From UBA4416 sp036676295 (GTDB lineage Bacteria; Bacteroidota; Bacteroidia; B-17B0; Aurantibacillaceae): DNA of 64,000 nt. The stretch lies in contig JAKFDE010000013.1 of assembly GCA_036676295.1 (NCBI GenBank), positions 19,872-83,871 of the forward strand. The letters run 5' to 3'. Positions 51,982-61,600 of the stretch are shown one piece after another (within the stretch, counting starts at the first letter, position 1; the number at the start of each line of letters is the position of its first letter). The translations under genes and the position numbers were made by a program. Below the pieces are notes generated by a model. That model searched no databases and was not told the DNA's origin. It saw only the letters and a list, made by a program, of their open reading frames with translations.

Positions 51982-53035
51982 TTTAAGTAATTTTGATTTT
52001 ATTATTGTTGGACAAGGTCTTGCCGGTTCTGTTTTGGCTATTTCATTGATCAAAGCAGGATTAAACGTGTGTGTGGTTGATGAACCAAAACTTTCCTTGT
52101 CTTCAAGAGTTGCAGCCGGAATTTGGAATCCGGTTGTATTTAAGCGGTTGACCAAAAGTTGGTTGGCAGATGAATTAGTTCCTGAGTTAATGGATTTTTA
52201 TACCTGGTTTGAACTGGAAGCAAATTCTGTTTTGATTCAGCGCCGTCATATCATTAAACCATTTACCGAAGAGCAGGAGAAAAATTTGTGGTTGAAAAAA
52301 GCACAATCAGAAAATGAATTTTTGGATAAGCAGACTTATGAAAACCTTTCTGTCACAGCTCAACAGAACATTGCCTCTTACTCGAAAGTTTTAAGAGCAG
52401 GTAATTTGGATGTGATTCAGTTTTTAGAGCAAGCTAAAAAATATATACAAGCCAAAGGTCATTTTATTGAAGAGCGGTTTGATTTTGGGCAATTAAAAAA
52501 CACAGATTCTACAATCCATTACCAATCGGTTTTTTCAAAAAATATTGTTTTTTGTGAGGGATATTTAATTTCTAAAAATCCTTTTTTTAGTTGGACACCT
52601 ATGAAACCGGCAAAGGGGGAAGTCTTGACGATTGATTGCGAAGACCTGAAATTAGAGAATGATATTTTAAATAAAGGCATTTTTATCATGCCATTAGGTA
52701 ATCACACTTACAAAGTTGGCGCTACTTATGAGTGGGAAAGTTTAGATGATGTGCCAACAGAAAAACGAAAGCTTGAGTTAGAACAAAAATTAGCTGCGGT
52801 TATTCAAACACCATATACAGTTATTAAACATGAAGCAGGAGTGAGGCCTTCTGTGATTGATAGACGCCCAGTTGTTGGGAAACATCCCGAGTTAAACAAT
52901 TATTTTGTATTTAACGGATTTGGTACCAAAGCCGTCATGTTGGCGCCTTATTTCGCAAAACAATTTGTAGGGTACATCAAGCATTCTAGCCCTATCCATC
53001 CCGAAGTGGATATCCAACGGTTTTCTAAAAAATAA
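51956..53035 (+). CDS. FAD-dependent oxidoreductase, DAO family
   Basis: 359 residues. The FAD loop is DFIIVGQGLAGSVLAISLIK at about 14-33, followed by SSRVAAGIWNPVVFKRL. The late motif is VGKHPELNNYFVFNGFGTK, in the place where D-amino-acid oxidase-type enzymes have the second FAD segment. The family oxidises amines or D-amino acids. The substrate is not known: conserved active-site residues vary. The gene overlaps the outer-membrane gene and lies 43 bases before the RimB-like gene. Confidence 0.8.
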   Translation: MAVFQQKNNLSNFDFIIVGQGLAGSVLAISLIKAGLNVCVVDEPKLSLSSRVAAGIWNPVVFKRLTKSWLADELVPELMDFYTWFELEANSVLIQRRHIIKPFTEEQEKNLWLKKAQSENEFLDKQTYENLSVTAQQNIASYSKVLRAGNLDVIQFLEQAKKYIQAKGHFIEERFDFGQLKNTDSTIHYQSVFSKNIVFCEGYLISKNPFFSWTPMKPAKGEVLTIDCEDLKLENDILNKGIFIMPLGNHTYKVGATYEWESLDDVPTEKRKLELEQKLAAVIQTPYTVIKHEAGVRPSVIDRRPVVGKHPELNNYFVFNGFGTKAVMLAPYFAKQFVGYIKHSSPIHPEVDIQRFSKK

Positions 53036-53078
53036 TTTTTTCTTTTCGTCAAAATCACCTAATTTGTATAGGTTTTAA

Positions 53079-53519
53079 ATGACAACGATCAATTCAGATA
53101 TTAAATTAATTGGAAGACGTGAATACGTAAATTTTCCTCAATTAGGAATCAATCAGGTTGAGGCTAAAATTGATACAGGTGCGTATACGTGCGCTATTCA
53201 TTGTCGATTTATTTCTTTAGTAAAAAATAATGGTCAGGATTTGTTGCAGGTAAAATTTTTAGACAATAAAATCTATAGTTTTGATACGTTTACTAAAAAG
53301 AAAATTAAAAATTCTTTTGGCGAAATGGAAGAACGTTTTATTATTAAAACACTGATTTCTATTGGTCGAAAAAAAATTAATACCAGTATTTCCCTAAGCG
53401 ATAGAGGGAATATGCGTTATCCTGTGTTGATCGGCAGAAAATTATTAAAAGGAAAATTCATAGTTGACGTGAATCAAATTTATACTAACGGTATTCGCTT
53501 AAATAAAATATTAAAATAA
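53079..53519 (+). CDS. RimB-type retropepsin-like protease
   Basis: 146 residues, single domain of the putative ATP-dependent zinc protease family (RimB, retropepsin-like). The catalytic segment is AKIDTGAYTCAIHC (Asp-Thr-Gly), followed by VLIGRKLLKGKFIVDVNQ. Members almost always sit next to rimK, as here (four bases upstream). In Pseudomonas RimB is reported to act with RimK in controlling glutamate-tailed ribosomal protein S6. The protein is short and has no signal peptide. Confidence 0.87.
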   Translation: MTTINSDIKLIGRREYVNFPQLGINQVEAKIDTGAYTCAIHCRFISLVKNNGQDLLQVKFLDNKIYSFDTFTKKKIKNSFGEMEERFIIKTLISIGRKKINTSISLSDRGNMRYPVLIGRKLLKGKFIVDVNQIYTNGIRLNKILK

Positions 53520-53523
53520 AAAA

Positions 53524-54420
53524 ATGAAAATTGCTGTATTATCCCGAAACAGAAATTTATATTCTACTAAAAGAATTATAGAGGCCGGTGAACAACGTGG
53601 TCATGAAATGTTATTGTTAGATCATATGAAATGTGTGTTGGTGATCGAACAAGGACGCCCCCATATTTATTTTAATGGCAAAGAAGTAACCGACGTTAAT
53701 GCTGTGATTCCGCGTATTGGCGCCAGTGCTACATTTTATGGAACAGCCGTAGTAAGACAGTTTGAAATGATGAAGATCTTTACTGCTGTTGAATCTCAAG
53801 CGCTTGTGCGTTCGCGAGATAAATTGCGCAGTTTGCAAATATTGGCACGTGCGGGATTAGGAATTCCTAAAACAGCTTTTGCCAGTTCACCAAACGATAA
53901 AGATATTGATAGTGTGATAGAAGCAATTGGTGGCGCGCCATGTGTAGTAAAGCTTTTAGAGGGCACACAAGGCATTGGGGTTATTTTAGCAGAAAATCAA
54001 AAAGCAGCGAAATCAGTAATCGAAGCTTTTTTGAAATTAGAAGCAAACATGTTGGTGCAGGAATTTATTAAAGAAGCTAAGGGCGCTGACATCCGCGTTT
54101 TTGTGGTAGACGGACAAGTAGTAGGGGCGATGAAGCGTCAGGCGAAAGAAGGAGAGTTTAGAAGTAATTTACACCGAGGTGGTTCGGCTACTGTTATACA
54201 ATTAACACCTGAAGAAAGGTCAACGGCAATTAAAGCGTGTAAAAAATTAGGCTTAGGTATTGCGGGTGTAGATCTATTACAGAGCGATAGAGGTCCGTTA
54301 GTAATGGAAGTAAATTCATCGCCAGGATTAGAAGGTATTGAAGGCGCAACGGGAGTTGATATTGCCGGAAAAATTATTGAGTATGTAGAACGTAATGAAT
54401 TTAATGCCCCTGGTCAGTAA
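53524..54420 (+). CDS. rimK: RimK-type glutamate ligase (ATP-grasp)
   Basis: 298 residues, full ATP-grasp fold. Motifs are IPRIGASATFYG, PCVVKLLEGTQGIGVILA (glycine-rich loop), VQEFIKEAKGADIRVFVVD, and VMEVNSSPGLEGIEGATG (metal site). RimK adds glutamate residues to the C-terminus of ribosomal protein S6, and can make poly-glutamate in vitro. Preceded by the RimB-like gene and followed two bases later by an aspartoacylase-like gene, it forms a tight three-gene unit. Confidence 0.94.
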   Translation: MKIAVLSRNRNLYSTKRIIEAGEQRGHEMLLLDHMKCVLVIEQGRPHIYFNGKEVTDVNAVIPRIGASATFYGTAVVRQFEMMKIFTAVESQALVRSRDKLRSLQILARAGLGIPKTAFASSPNDKDIDSVIEAIGGAPCVVKLLEGTQGIGVILAENQKAAKSVIEAFLKLEANMLVQEFIKEAKGADIRVFVVDGQVVGAMKRQAKEGEFRSNLHRGGSATVIQLTPEERSTAIKACKKLGLGIAGVDLLQSDRGPLVMEVNSSPGLEGIEGATGVDIAGKIIEYVERNEFNAPGQ

Positions 54421-54422
54421 TT

Positions 54423-55364
54423 ATGCAAGATTTCATTATTAACTCGCAAACGATCAGTCCCGGCGAAAACAAACAGATCGTCTTAAACTCTTACGAACTT
54501 CATACTAAAACAAAAATAGAATTACCGGTTTTTGTTTTTCGCAGTGAAGTGAAAGGTCCTACGATCCTTTTATGTGCAGGTATGCATGGAGAAGAGACCA
54601 ATGGCATTGAAATTATCCGAAAAATAATTACACGTAACGAAATTAAGAATTTAAAGTGCGGTAGTATCATTGCTATTCCTGTAATTAACAGCGTATCTTT
54701 TTTATTTGGTAGTCGAGACTTACCGGATGGCAGAGATTTGAATCGCTGTTTTCCTGGAACAAAAAATGGATCTTTAGGAAGTAGAATTGCACATGATATG
54801 ATGAAACACATCATTCCTTTAATTGATTTTGGAGTTGATTTTCACACAGGTGGTGCAAAGATCAGCAACTCACCACAAATACGTTGTGTGTTTGAATTTC
54901 CTGAAAATCTGAAACTTGCAGAGAAGTTTTCTGCCCCATTAATTATTGATAGTTCTTATCGAGAAGGAACTTTTAGAAAAGAAGCAGCTAAAAAGCAAAA
55001 ACCTATTTTGGTATACGAAGGAGGCGAAAGTATGCGCTTTGATTATACAGCTATCAATGAAGGCGTGAATGGCTGTTTGCGTTTAATGAAGAGCTATAAG
55101 ATGATCGATATGGATGTTCCCAATAATCCATCTGTAAAAATAAATAAAGATACCTGGATCCGTGCCAGTGTGAGTGGCTTATTTCATATGAATGCTATGA
55201 ACGGAGCTTATGTTTCGAAAGATGATTTTTTAGGAGTGATCTGTAATCCATTTGGTGAAATAGAACATAAAATACTTTCTACTGCTGATGGTTATATTGT
55301 TGGCATCAATAATCAACCGGTGGTCAATCAAGGTGATGCTTTAATTCATTTAGGTATGGAATAA
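54423..55364 (+). CDS. succinylglutamate desuccinylase/aspartoacylase-family zinc enzyme
   Basis: 313 residues. Zinc ligands and active-site residues of the M14-related AstE/AspA family are in CAGMHGEETNGIEIIR (His, Glu), RDLPDGRDLNRCFPG and FGVDFHTGGAKIS (His). The C-terminal part is a beta domain. These enzymes cleave N-acyl or amide bonds at the carboxyl side of small substrates such as N-acetylaspartate or N-succinylglutamate. Beside rimK a role in removing or trimming glutamate tails is attractive, but that is inference. Terminated by a strong hairpin. Confidence 0.87.
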   Translation: MQDFIINSQTISPGENKQIVLNSYELHTKTKIELPVFVFRSEVKGPTILLCAGMHGEETNGIEIIRKIITRNEIKNLKCGSIIAIPVINSVSFLFGSRDLPDGRDLNRCFPGTKNGSLGSRIAHDMMKHIIPLIDFGVDFHTGGAKISNSPQIRCVFEFPENLKLAEKFSAPLIIDSSYREGTFRKEAAKKQKPILVYEGGESMRFDYTAINEGVNGCLRLMKSYKMIDMDVPNNPSVKINKDTWIRASVSGLFHMNAMNGAYVSKDDFLGVICNPFGEIEHKILSTADGYIVGINNQPVVNQGDALIHLGME

Positions 55365-55365
55365 T

Positions 55366-55396
55366 AAAAAAGCCTTTCAATTTGAAAGGCTTTTTT
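55366..55396. terminator. bidirectional terminator
   Basis: AAAAAAGCCTTTCAA / TTGAAAGGCTTTTTT, a perfect 15-base stem around one base, between the rimK unit (plus) and the PorE-like gene (minus). Confidence 0.92.
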
Positions 55397-55400
55397 ATAT

Positions 55401-57605
55401 TTAATTTTTTAGTTTCACAATAATAAATTCAGTTCTTCTGTTTTTGGCATGTTCATCTTCCGAACAGGTTGGTTTTACTTTGCCTTCGCAAGCACAGTTG
55501 TTAAGTAATTTACTTTCTCCATAACCTTTTCCGCTAATTCTATCCTTTGCGATACCTTTCTTAATGATGTATGAAGCTGAAGCTTTTGCTCTGGCGTCAG
55601 AGAGTTTTAAGTTTGCTCCGGCAACGCCTCTACAATCTGTATGAGCACCTAATTCAATAACCATCGCCGGATATTTTTGCATTACTTCCGCTACTTTATC
55701 TAACTCTATAGCTGCATCTTTTCTGATCTTAGATTTTCCCAGGTCAAAATAAATAGGTTTGATGTCAATCATTTTGGCAAGATCCATTCCGACTTCAACT
55801 TTACCAATGGTTAAGGATAATAATTCATTCAATTGAATTTCACCTTCTTTTTTAATGTCATAGGTGAAGTTGGTTGTTTTTGTTACAAAACCTTCTTTTT
55901 CAATAGTAACAAAATACAATAGTTTATCGCCTATTTTTTTGTTGCTCAATGGTTTTTTATACTCTCCATTTTTTTCAGTTTTCACTAACTCAAATTCATT
56001 ATTAGCAACCAGATCTTTAAATGAAATTTTCACACCCTCGATCCCATCACCTGTTTTAGCATCGTATATTCCGGCTAACAGGTATAAATTAGGGTCTTTT
56101 TCCAGATCAATTGTTTTTGTAAACTCATCTCCTTCAGGCGAAGTTTTAGTTGACATAGAATCTGTTAACTCAAAATATTTTTCTTTTGTAACACTTAATT
56201 TATAGTTAACGTCTTCTTCAATTAATGTTTGAAATTCGCCCTTTTCATCGGTCATAAACGAATCGGCATTTAATTTTATTTTCACTAATGGAAGCGGTGT
56301 TTGACTTTCTTTGTCTTTAATTATAAAATTAACTGTTTTGCCACGAGCCACTTTTCTTAGTACATCAACGGTATAAATATCATCGTTCATACCACCTGTT
56401 TTTCTATTAGAACTTAAAAAAGCTTTTTTACCATCTTCATTCAGGTTATAAGCAAAATCATCATGCTCGCTGTTTACCGGTTTGCCCATATTGTAAACTC
56501 TACCGGCTTTATCATCTTTCAATTTTACTTCGTATACATCCAATCCTCCCAAACCTTCATGACCATTAGAAGCAAAATATAAAATGTTATCTGCTGCCAT
56601 AGAAGGAAAAATCTCATTTCCTTTAGTGTTTACTTTATCCCCCATATTTACCGGAGGACCCCAGGTGCCATCTGCGCCATATTTGCTGTACCAAATGTCC
56701 ATTCCGCCTTGGCCGCCTAACAAGTCAGAGGAGAAGTATAACGTTTTCCCATCCGGACTGATTGAAGGGTGAGCAAAATTGTATTCATTATTATTGAAAT
56801 TTAATTCGCTTAAAGATGTGATATTTCCTTCTTTAACTGTTGCTTGATAGAGGTGTAGTTTCTGTGTACCATCTGCACTTTTTTCTTTTTTCTTTACAGA
56901 GTTACGTGTAAAGAACATGGTACTTCCGTATTTACTAATACACATCGGTCCATCGTTATATTTTGAATCAACTTCTTCTAAAAATAAAATAGGTTTTTCA
57001 TAAGTGTCATCTGTCTTTTTGTGTGTGATATACATTTGGCAATATTGATTACCTGTCCAGCCGTGTCTTTTTGTGATCCAACTTGTTTTTGTTCTTGATG
57101 AAGCAAAAAGGATCTGATCTTTTTCAAAGTTAATGGCTGAAAAATCATCAAAGGTAGAATTAAAGCCAACGGTGTCCAGTTTGTAAGCGTCTGCATCTTT
57201 TGAAAATTTTTGGAGATTGGATAAAGCTTTCGAAAAGGCCTCACCTCTGGCATCTAATTTACATTGAGCTAAAATCAGCTTAGCTTCTTCATACTGTCCA
57301 TTCCCCATTAAGGCTTGTCCGTAAAGTAATTTTATATCGTCTTCGGCTTTTCCTAGCTTTACTAATTTTCCATAACACAATAATTGCCCTTTAGAATTAT
57401 TTGTTAAGCGATAGCAGTCTCCTAAATTTGTTAGCACGTCAGTATTGGTACTGTCTTTTTTAAGAAGGCTTTCGTATTTAGGAATAGCCTGGCTATATAA
57501 TTTTGAAAAGTATAATTTATTAGCAGCATAAATGGCAGACGACTGAGCGTTGCCCAATAAGGGAGCAATAATGCTGAATGTAAGTAATACAATAAATTTT
57601 TTCAT
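55401..57605 (-). CDS. PorE-like TPR/PD40/OmpA-domain envelope protein
   Basis: 734 residues. A signal peptide (MKKFIVLLTFSIIAPLLGNA) is followed by TPR helices (about 25-135; LYSQAIPKYESLLKKDSTNT). A PD40 propeller (about 145-410) comes next, with PSISPDGKTLYFSSDLLGGQ and PSMAADNILYFASNGHEGLG. Then come two carboxypeptidase-regulatory-like beta domains (about 425-590). The last 120 residues are an OmpA peptidoglycan-binding domain (IYFDLGKSKIRKDAAIELDK, ELGAHTDCRGVAGANLKLSD, CSEDEHAKNRRTEF). This is the PorE plan, a peptidoglycan-anchored component linked to T9SS in Porphyromonas. The PorP/SprF gene lies just upstream on the same strand, so the three genes from here to 64000 probably form a surface-protein operon. 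Confidence 0.88.
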   Translation of the reverse strand: MKKFIVLLTFSIIAPLLGNAQSSAIYAANKLYFSKLYSQAIPKYESLLKKDSTNTDVLTNLGDCYRLTNNSKGQLLCYGKLVKLGKAEDDIKLLYGQALMGNGQYEEAKLILAQCKLDARGEAFSKALSNLQKFSKDADAYKLDTVGFNSTFDDFSAINFEKDQILFASSRTKTSWITKRHGWTGNQYCQMYITHKKTDDTYEKPILFLEEVDSKYNDGPMCISKYGSTMFFTRNSVKKKEKSADGTQKLHLYQATVKEGNITSLSELNFNNNEYNFAHPSISPDGKTLYFSSDLLGGQGGMDIWYSKYGADGTWGPPVNMGDKVNTKGNEIFPSMAADNILYFASNGHEGLGGLDVYEVKLKDDKAGRVYNMGKPVNSEHDDFAYNLNEDGKKAFLSSNRKTGGMNDDIYTVDVLRKVARGKTVNFIIKDKESQTPLPLVKIKLNADSFMTDEKGEFQTLIEEDVNYKLSVTKEKYFELTDSMSTKTSPEGDEFTKTIDLEKDPNLYLLAGIYDAKTGDGIEGVKISFKDLVANNEFELVKTEKNGEYKKPLSNKKIGDKLLYFVTIEKEGFVTKTTNFTYDIKKEGEIQLNELLSLTIGKVEVGMDLAKMIDIKPIYFDLGKSKIRKDAAIELDKVAEVMQKYPAMVIELGAHTDCRGVAGANLKLSDARAKASASYIIKKGIAKDRISGKGYGESKLLNNCACEGKVKPTCSEDEHAKNRRTEFIIVKLKN

Positions 57606-57649
57606 ATAAATTTTTCTAGATGTAGCGTTATCTATTTGGTTTAATAATT

Positions 57650-58594
57650 TTAAAAATACCTAGGAGTTGTTACTTTTTTCTCTTTGAAAGAAAATACATA
57701 ACCTAAAGCAATTTCATGCGATCCCTGTGAATATTTTTGAAGTTTGGTTAATGAATAATCGTAAGAATAACTTACTATAAACTGTGGATTAACCTGAACT
57801 CCTAAAATAGCAGAAACGTCAGAACTGCTTCGGTAAGAAACACCTGCCCAAATTAAATTTTTAATTAAAGCATTTACATTCACATCATATTGTAAAGGTG
57901 CATTTTGTACCATTTTCACCATGGCTTGTGGTTTCAATTTTAAATTATCATTTATTTCAAATACGTTACCAATGGTTAAATAATAATGAAATTTTTGCAC
58001 ATCTACTTTTGTGGTTTTTATAATATCTCCTGTAGCATTGAATAAATAACTATCATCGATCATTCTTGGCACAGAAATACCTGCATAAAATTTATTTGTG
58101 TAATAATAAATTCCACCACCAAAATTTGGCGCAATTAAACTTGGTGTATTTTGTGATACTTGTATATCGCCTTGATCAGTTGATTTTAATTCAGATAATT
58201 TATTAACCTGATTATGAATTCCGGCCATTAAACCAAATGATAGTTGTCCCTTTGATCCTGTTTTTACTCGATATGCATAATTCAAGTAGGCTAAATTTCT
58301 GTTAAGTTTACCTATTTGTTCATTTAACACACTTAAACCTAAGCCCATTTTGTTATTCATGAGCGGCCCATGTATAGAAAACGTGGTTGTAATTGGCCGG
58401 CCCGGAAAGTTAACCCATTGTTGTCTGTGCAATAAATTTACAGCCATAGCATCTTTACTACCTGTATAACCCGGATTAATAAACATTTCATTAAACATGT
58501 ACTGTGTAAACATAGCGTCGTACTGCGCACGTGAGTATAATGTGCTTAACACTATAACTGCAAGTATTAAAATTGATTTTTTCATGAGATTCAT
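57650..58594 (-). CDS. PorP/SprF-family outer-membrane protein
   Basis: 314 residues with a signal peptide (MKKSILILAVIVLSTLYSRA). Family markers are MFTQYMFNEMFINPGYTGSK, VNLLHRQQWVNFPGRPITT and the barrel end SYDYSLTKLQKYSQGSHEIA. PorP/SprF proteins are outer-membrane barrels required for surface delivery or attachment of type B T9SS cargo such as SprB. The cargo-type gene lies 18 bases upstream, so the pairing is expected. The second in-frame ATG, MKKSIL (residue 4), is the more usual start. Confidence 0.92.
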   Translation of the reverse strand: MNLMKKSILILAVIVLSTLYSRAQYDAMFTQYMFNEMFINPGYTGSKDAMAVNLLHRQQWVNFPGRPITTTFSIHGPLMNNKMGLGLSVLNEQIGKLNRNLAYLNYAYRVKTGSKGQLSFGLMAGIHNQVNKLSELKSTDQGDIQVSQNTPSLIAPNFGGGIYYYTNKFYAGISVPRMIDDSYLFNATGDIIKTTKVDVQKFHYYLTIGNVFEINDNLKLKPQAMVKMVQNAPLQYDVNVNALIKNLIWAGVSYRSSSDVSAILGVQVNPQFIVSYSYDYSLTKLQKYSQGSHEIALGYVFSFKEKKVTTPRYF

Positions 58595-58611
58595 TTTAAT
58601 TTTTATATCAA

Positions 58612-61600
58612 TTAATATTGTAATACTACAAAACCATTTATAGGATCATTTTGTCCGTCCTCAAACTCAATGATATAATAATAAGTTCCTTGAGGGAGTT
58701 TGTTTCCGCCAATTGTTAATCCACCGGCGTTAGCAGTTCCATCCCAGGTATTATCATATGCCGAATTTTCATACACTGTACTTCCCCATCTGTTAAACAC
58801 AGTGATTTTAACGGTACGGCCTTCAATGCCTCTCATTACAAAGAAATCATTTTTGCCATCACCATCTGGAGTAAATACTTCCGGTATAAATAATTCACCA
58901 TCAGTAAATTCAACTACGGTTGGTGTATTTTCACCTAATTCATTGGCATTGCCATTATTGTTTGGATCAGGATCGTTACCCATATTAGAAGTGTCTTGCA
59001 CGATCGTTCCTGCTGAGCTAAATCCAACGGCAATTGCACTATTTGTTACAGAGTGTAACGTGTCCGGATTAATGTTTAGTACTAATGTAATTGTTTGAAC
59101 AGCTCCTGGCGCCAGCTTATCTATTCCGGCTAATAAACGAAGATCAGTTATGCCGTTATAAATTGGGTTTGCTGTTAATCCACCGGAAGTTGAAGGTCCT
59201 GATTTTATAGTATACGTTGCCGGTAATGGAATTGTTAAACTATCCAATACCTGAACATTTTTAATAGTATCCAGACCTAAGTTTTTAATAGTAAATACAT
59301 AAGTCACATCAACAGTTTTATCAGACAATGGATTAGAGGCAGTGCCGCTTTTAGCTATTCCGATAGCGCTGTTAATGATTGAACAATCTACTGGAGTTAA
59401 TGTAACTGTTACATCTGTAAAACAACCGTTAGCGCTAAATACTCTTATTGTGTATGGTGTTACTACAGTTGGGTTTACTAATGTATTAGTAATTACACCT
59501 AATGTAGGAATTGGTGTAGCGCTAGCATAATTAGCAGTTCCGGTATAAGTGGCAGCTTGTACAAAATCAAAATTGTCAGTAGGACCAAAACCTGTTAATG
59601 TTATTGTCCCGTCGTTATTAGAGACGGTTCCAGTACAAGTTGCAGGTGTTACTACAGCTGTGAAGCTTGGCACTACAGTATTAGTTCCAACAGTAACGGT
59701 TAGAGTATTGCTACAGCCGGTTATTGCGTCAGAAACAGTTACTGTATAATCACCACCAACGCTCGTTGTTGGACTTTGAACAGCAGACGTGAAACTTGAT
59801 GGTCCAGTCCATCCATAGGTTAATACATTAGTTGTAGTTGATGTAGCTGTTAAAGTTACACTTGTATTACATCCTAAACTTCCGGACGATGTAGCTGTAA
59901 GATTAGGAATTGTTGTATTGCTCAATACTGTTACAGTTGCTGTTACGCTACAGCCGGTTCCCGGATCTAATACGCCTAAAGTATAATCTCCTGCAGCGGT
60001 TATGTCATTTGGATTTTGAACAGCTGAAGTATAAGAATTTGGTCCGGTCCATCCATAAACTACTCCTGGAGTTGTTGAATTTCCTAATAAACTAATGGTT
60101 GCTGTATTACATGTAATATCGCCACTTGCACTTGCAGTAACGCTTGTAGGGCCGGGTGTTACTATAACATCTATAGTGCCGCTTGCTACACAGGTTCCGT
60201 TATCACCTAATGCCGTATATGTTGTTGTAATGGTTGGAGTATCAGTTACGTTGGCACCTGTTGTTCCATTTGGCATCCAAGTATATGTTGTAGCACCACT
60301 GGCAGTTAATGAAACTGTAGAGCCGGCACACAATGTAGTTGGATTAGCTGTTAATGTTAATGAAGGTGCATTTGCTACAGTTAATACGAACGTGTTTGTA
60401 GAAATACAACCAAAACCATTGTCCCCGTCAACAGTATATGTTGTTGTTATTGCAGGAGCATCTGTTATTGTACTTCCTGTTGCAGCTAATGGGCTCCATG
60501 TATAAGACGTGGCTCCACTTGCCGTTAAGGTTGCGGTAGTTCCGGCACATATAACACTAGGCGTACTACTAATTGAAATGGTAGGTGAGCCAACTACAAC
60601 CGTGATTGTTTGGGTTGAGGTACATCCTATAGCATCATTACCGGTAACTGTATAAGTTGTAGTTACTGTTGGATTATCAGTTACGCTTGCTGTAGTTGCA
60701 GTAATAGGACTCCATGTGTAAGATACAGCGCCACTTGCATTTAATGTTACGCTACCAGCTGCACATAATACGGTTGGTGTTGCTGTGATCGATATGGAAG
60801 GAGCACTATTTACAGCAACATCTACTGTTTGTGTTGCAACGCAAACACCATTATCAGCTAATACTGTGTATGTTGTATTTGTTGCAGGAGTAACTGTTAC
60901 ACTTGCACCGGACAAACTACCCGGCATCCAGGTATAAGTTGTGGCGCCGCTAGCGGTTAATGATACAGTAGAATTAGCACAAACAATTGTAGGGTTAGCT
61001 GTTGCAGTAATAGTTGGACCATTAGTAACTGTTAATACAAAAGTATTTGTAACAATACAGCCGGCACCATTATCACCTGTAACGGTGTATGTTGTTGTTG
61101 TAGCCGGAGAATCTGTAATTGTACTTCCGGTTGCTGCTAATGGACTCCATGTATAAGAGGTAGCTCCGCTTGCTGTTAAGGTTGCGGTGGTTCCAACACA
61201 TATTACACTTGGTGTACTACTAATCGAAATGGTAGAGGTATTAACTACTACTGTAATAGTTTGAGTAGAAGTACATGCATTTCCATTATCGCCTGTAACT
61301 GTATAAGTTGTAGTTACTGTTGGGTTATCTGTTACACTTGCCGTTGTTGCAACAATTGGACTCCAAGTGTAAGATGTTGCACCGCTGGCATTTAATGTTA
61401 CGGTACCGGCTGAGCATAATACAGTTGGTGTTGCCGTGATCGATATTGAAGGCGCTGAATTAACATTCACTACTACTGTCTGAGTTCCAATACATCCGCT
61501 GCCGTTATCCGCATTTACTGTATATGTTGTTGTAATAGTTGGCGTAACGGTTATGGAGTTGCCGCTAATGGCTCCCGGGTTCCATGTGTAACTTGTAGCT

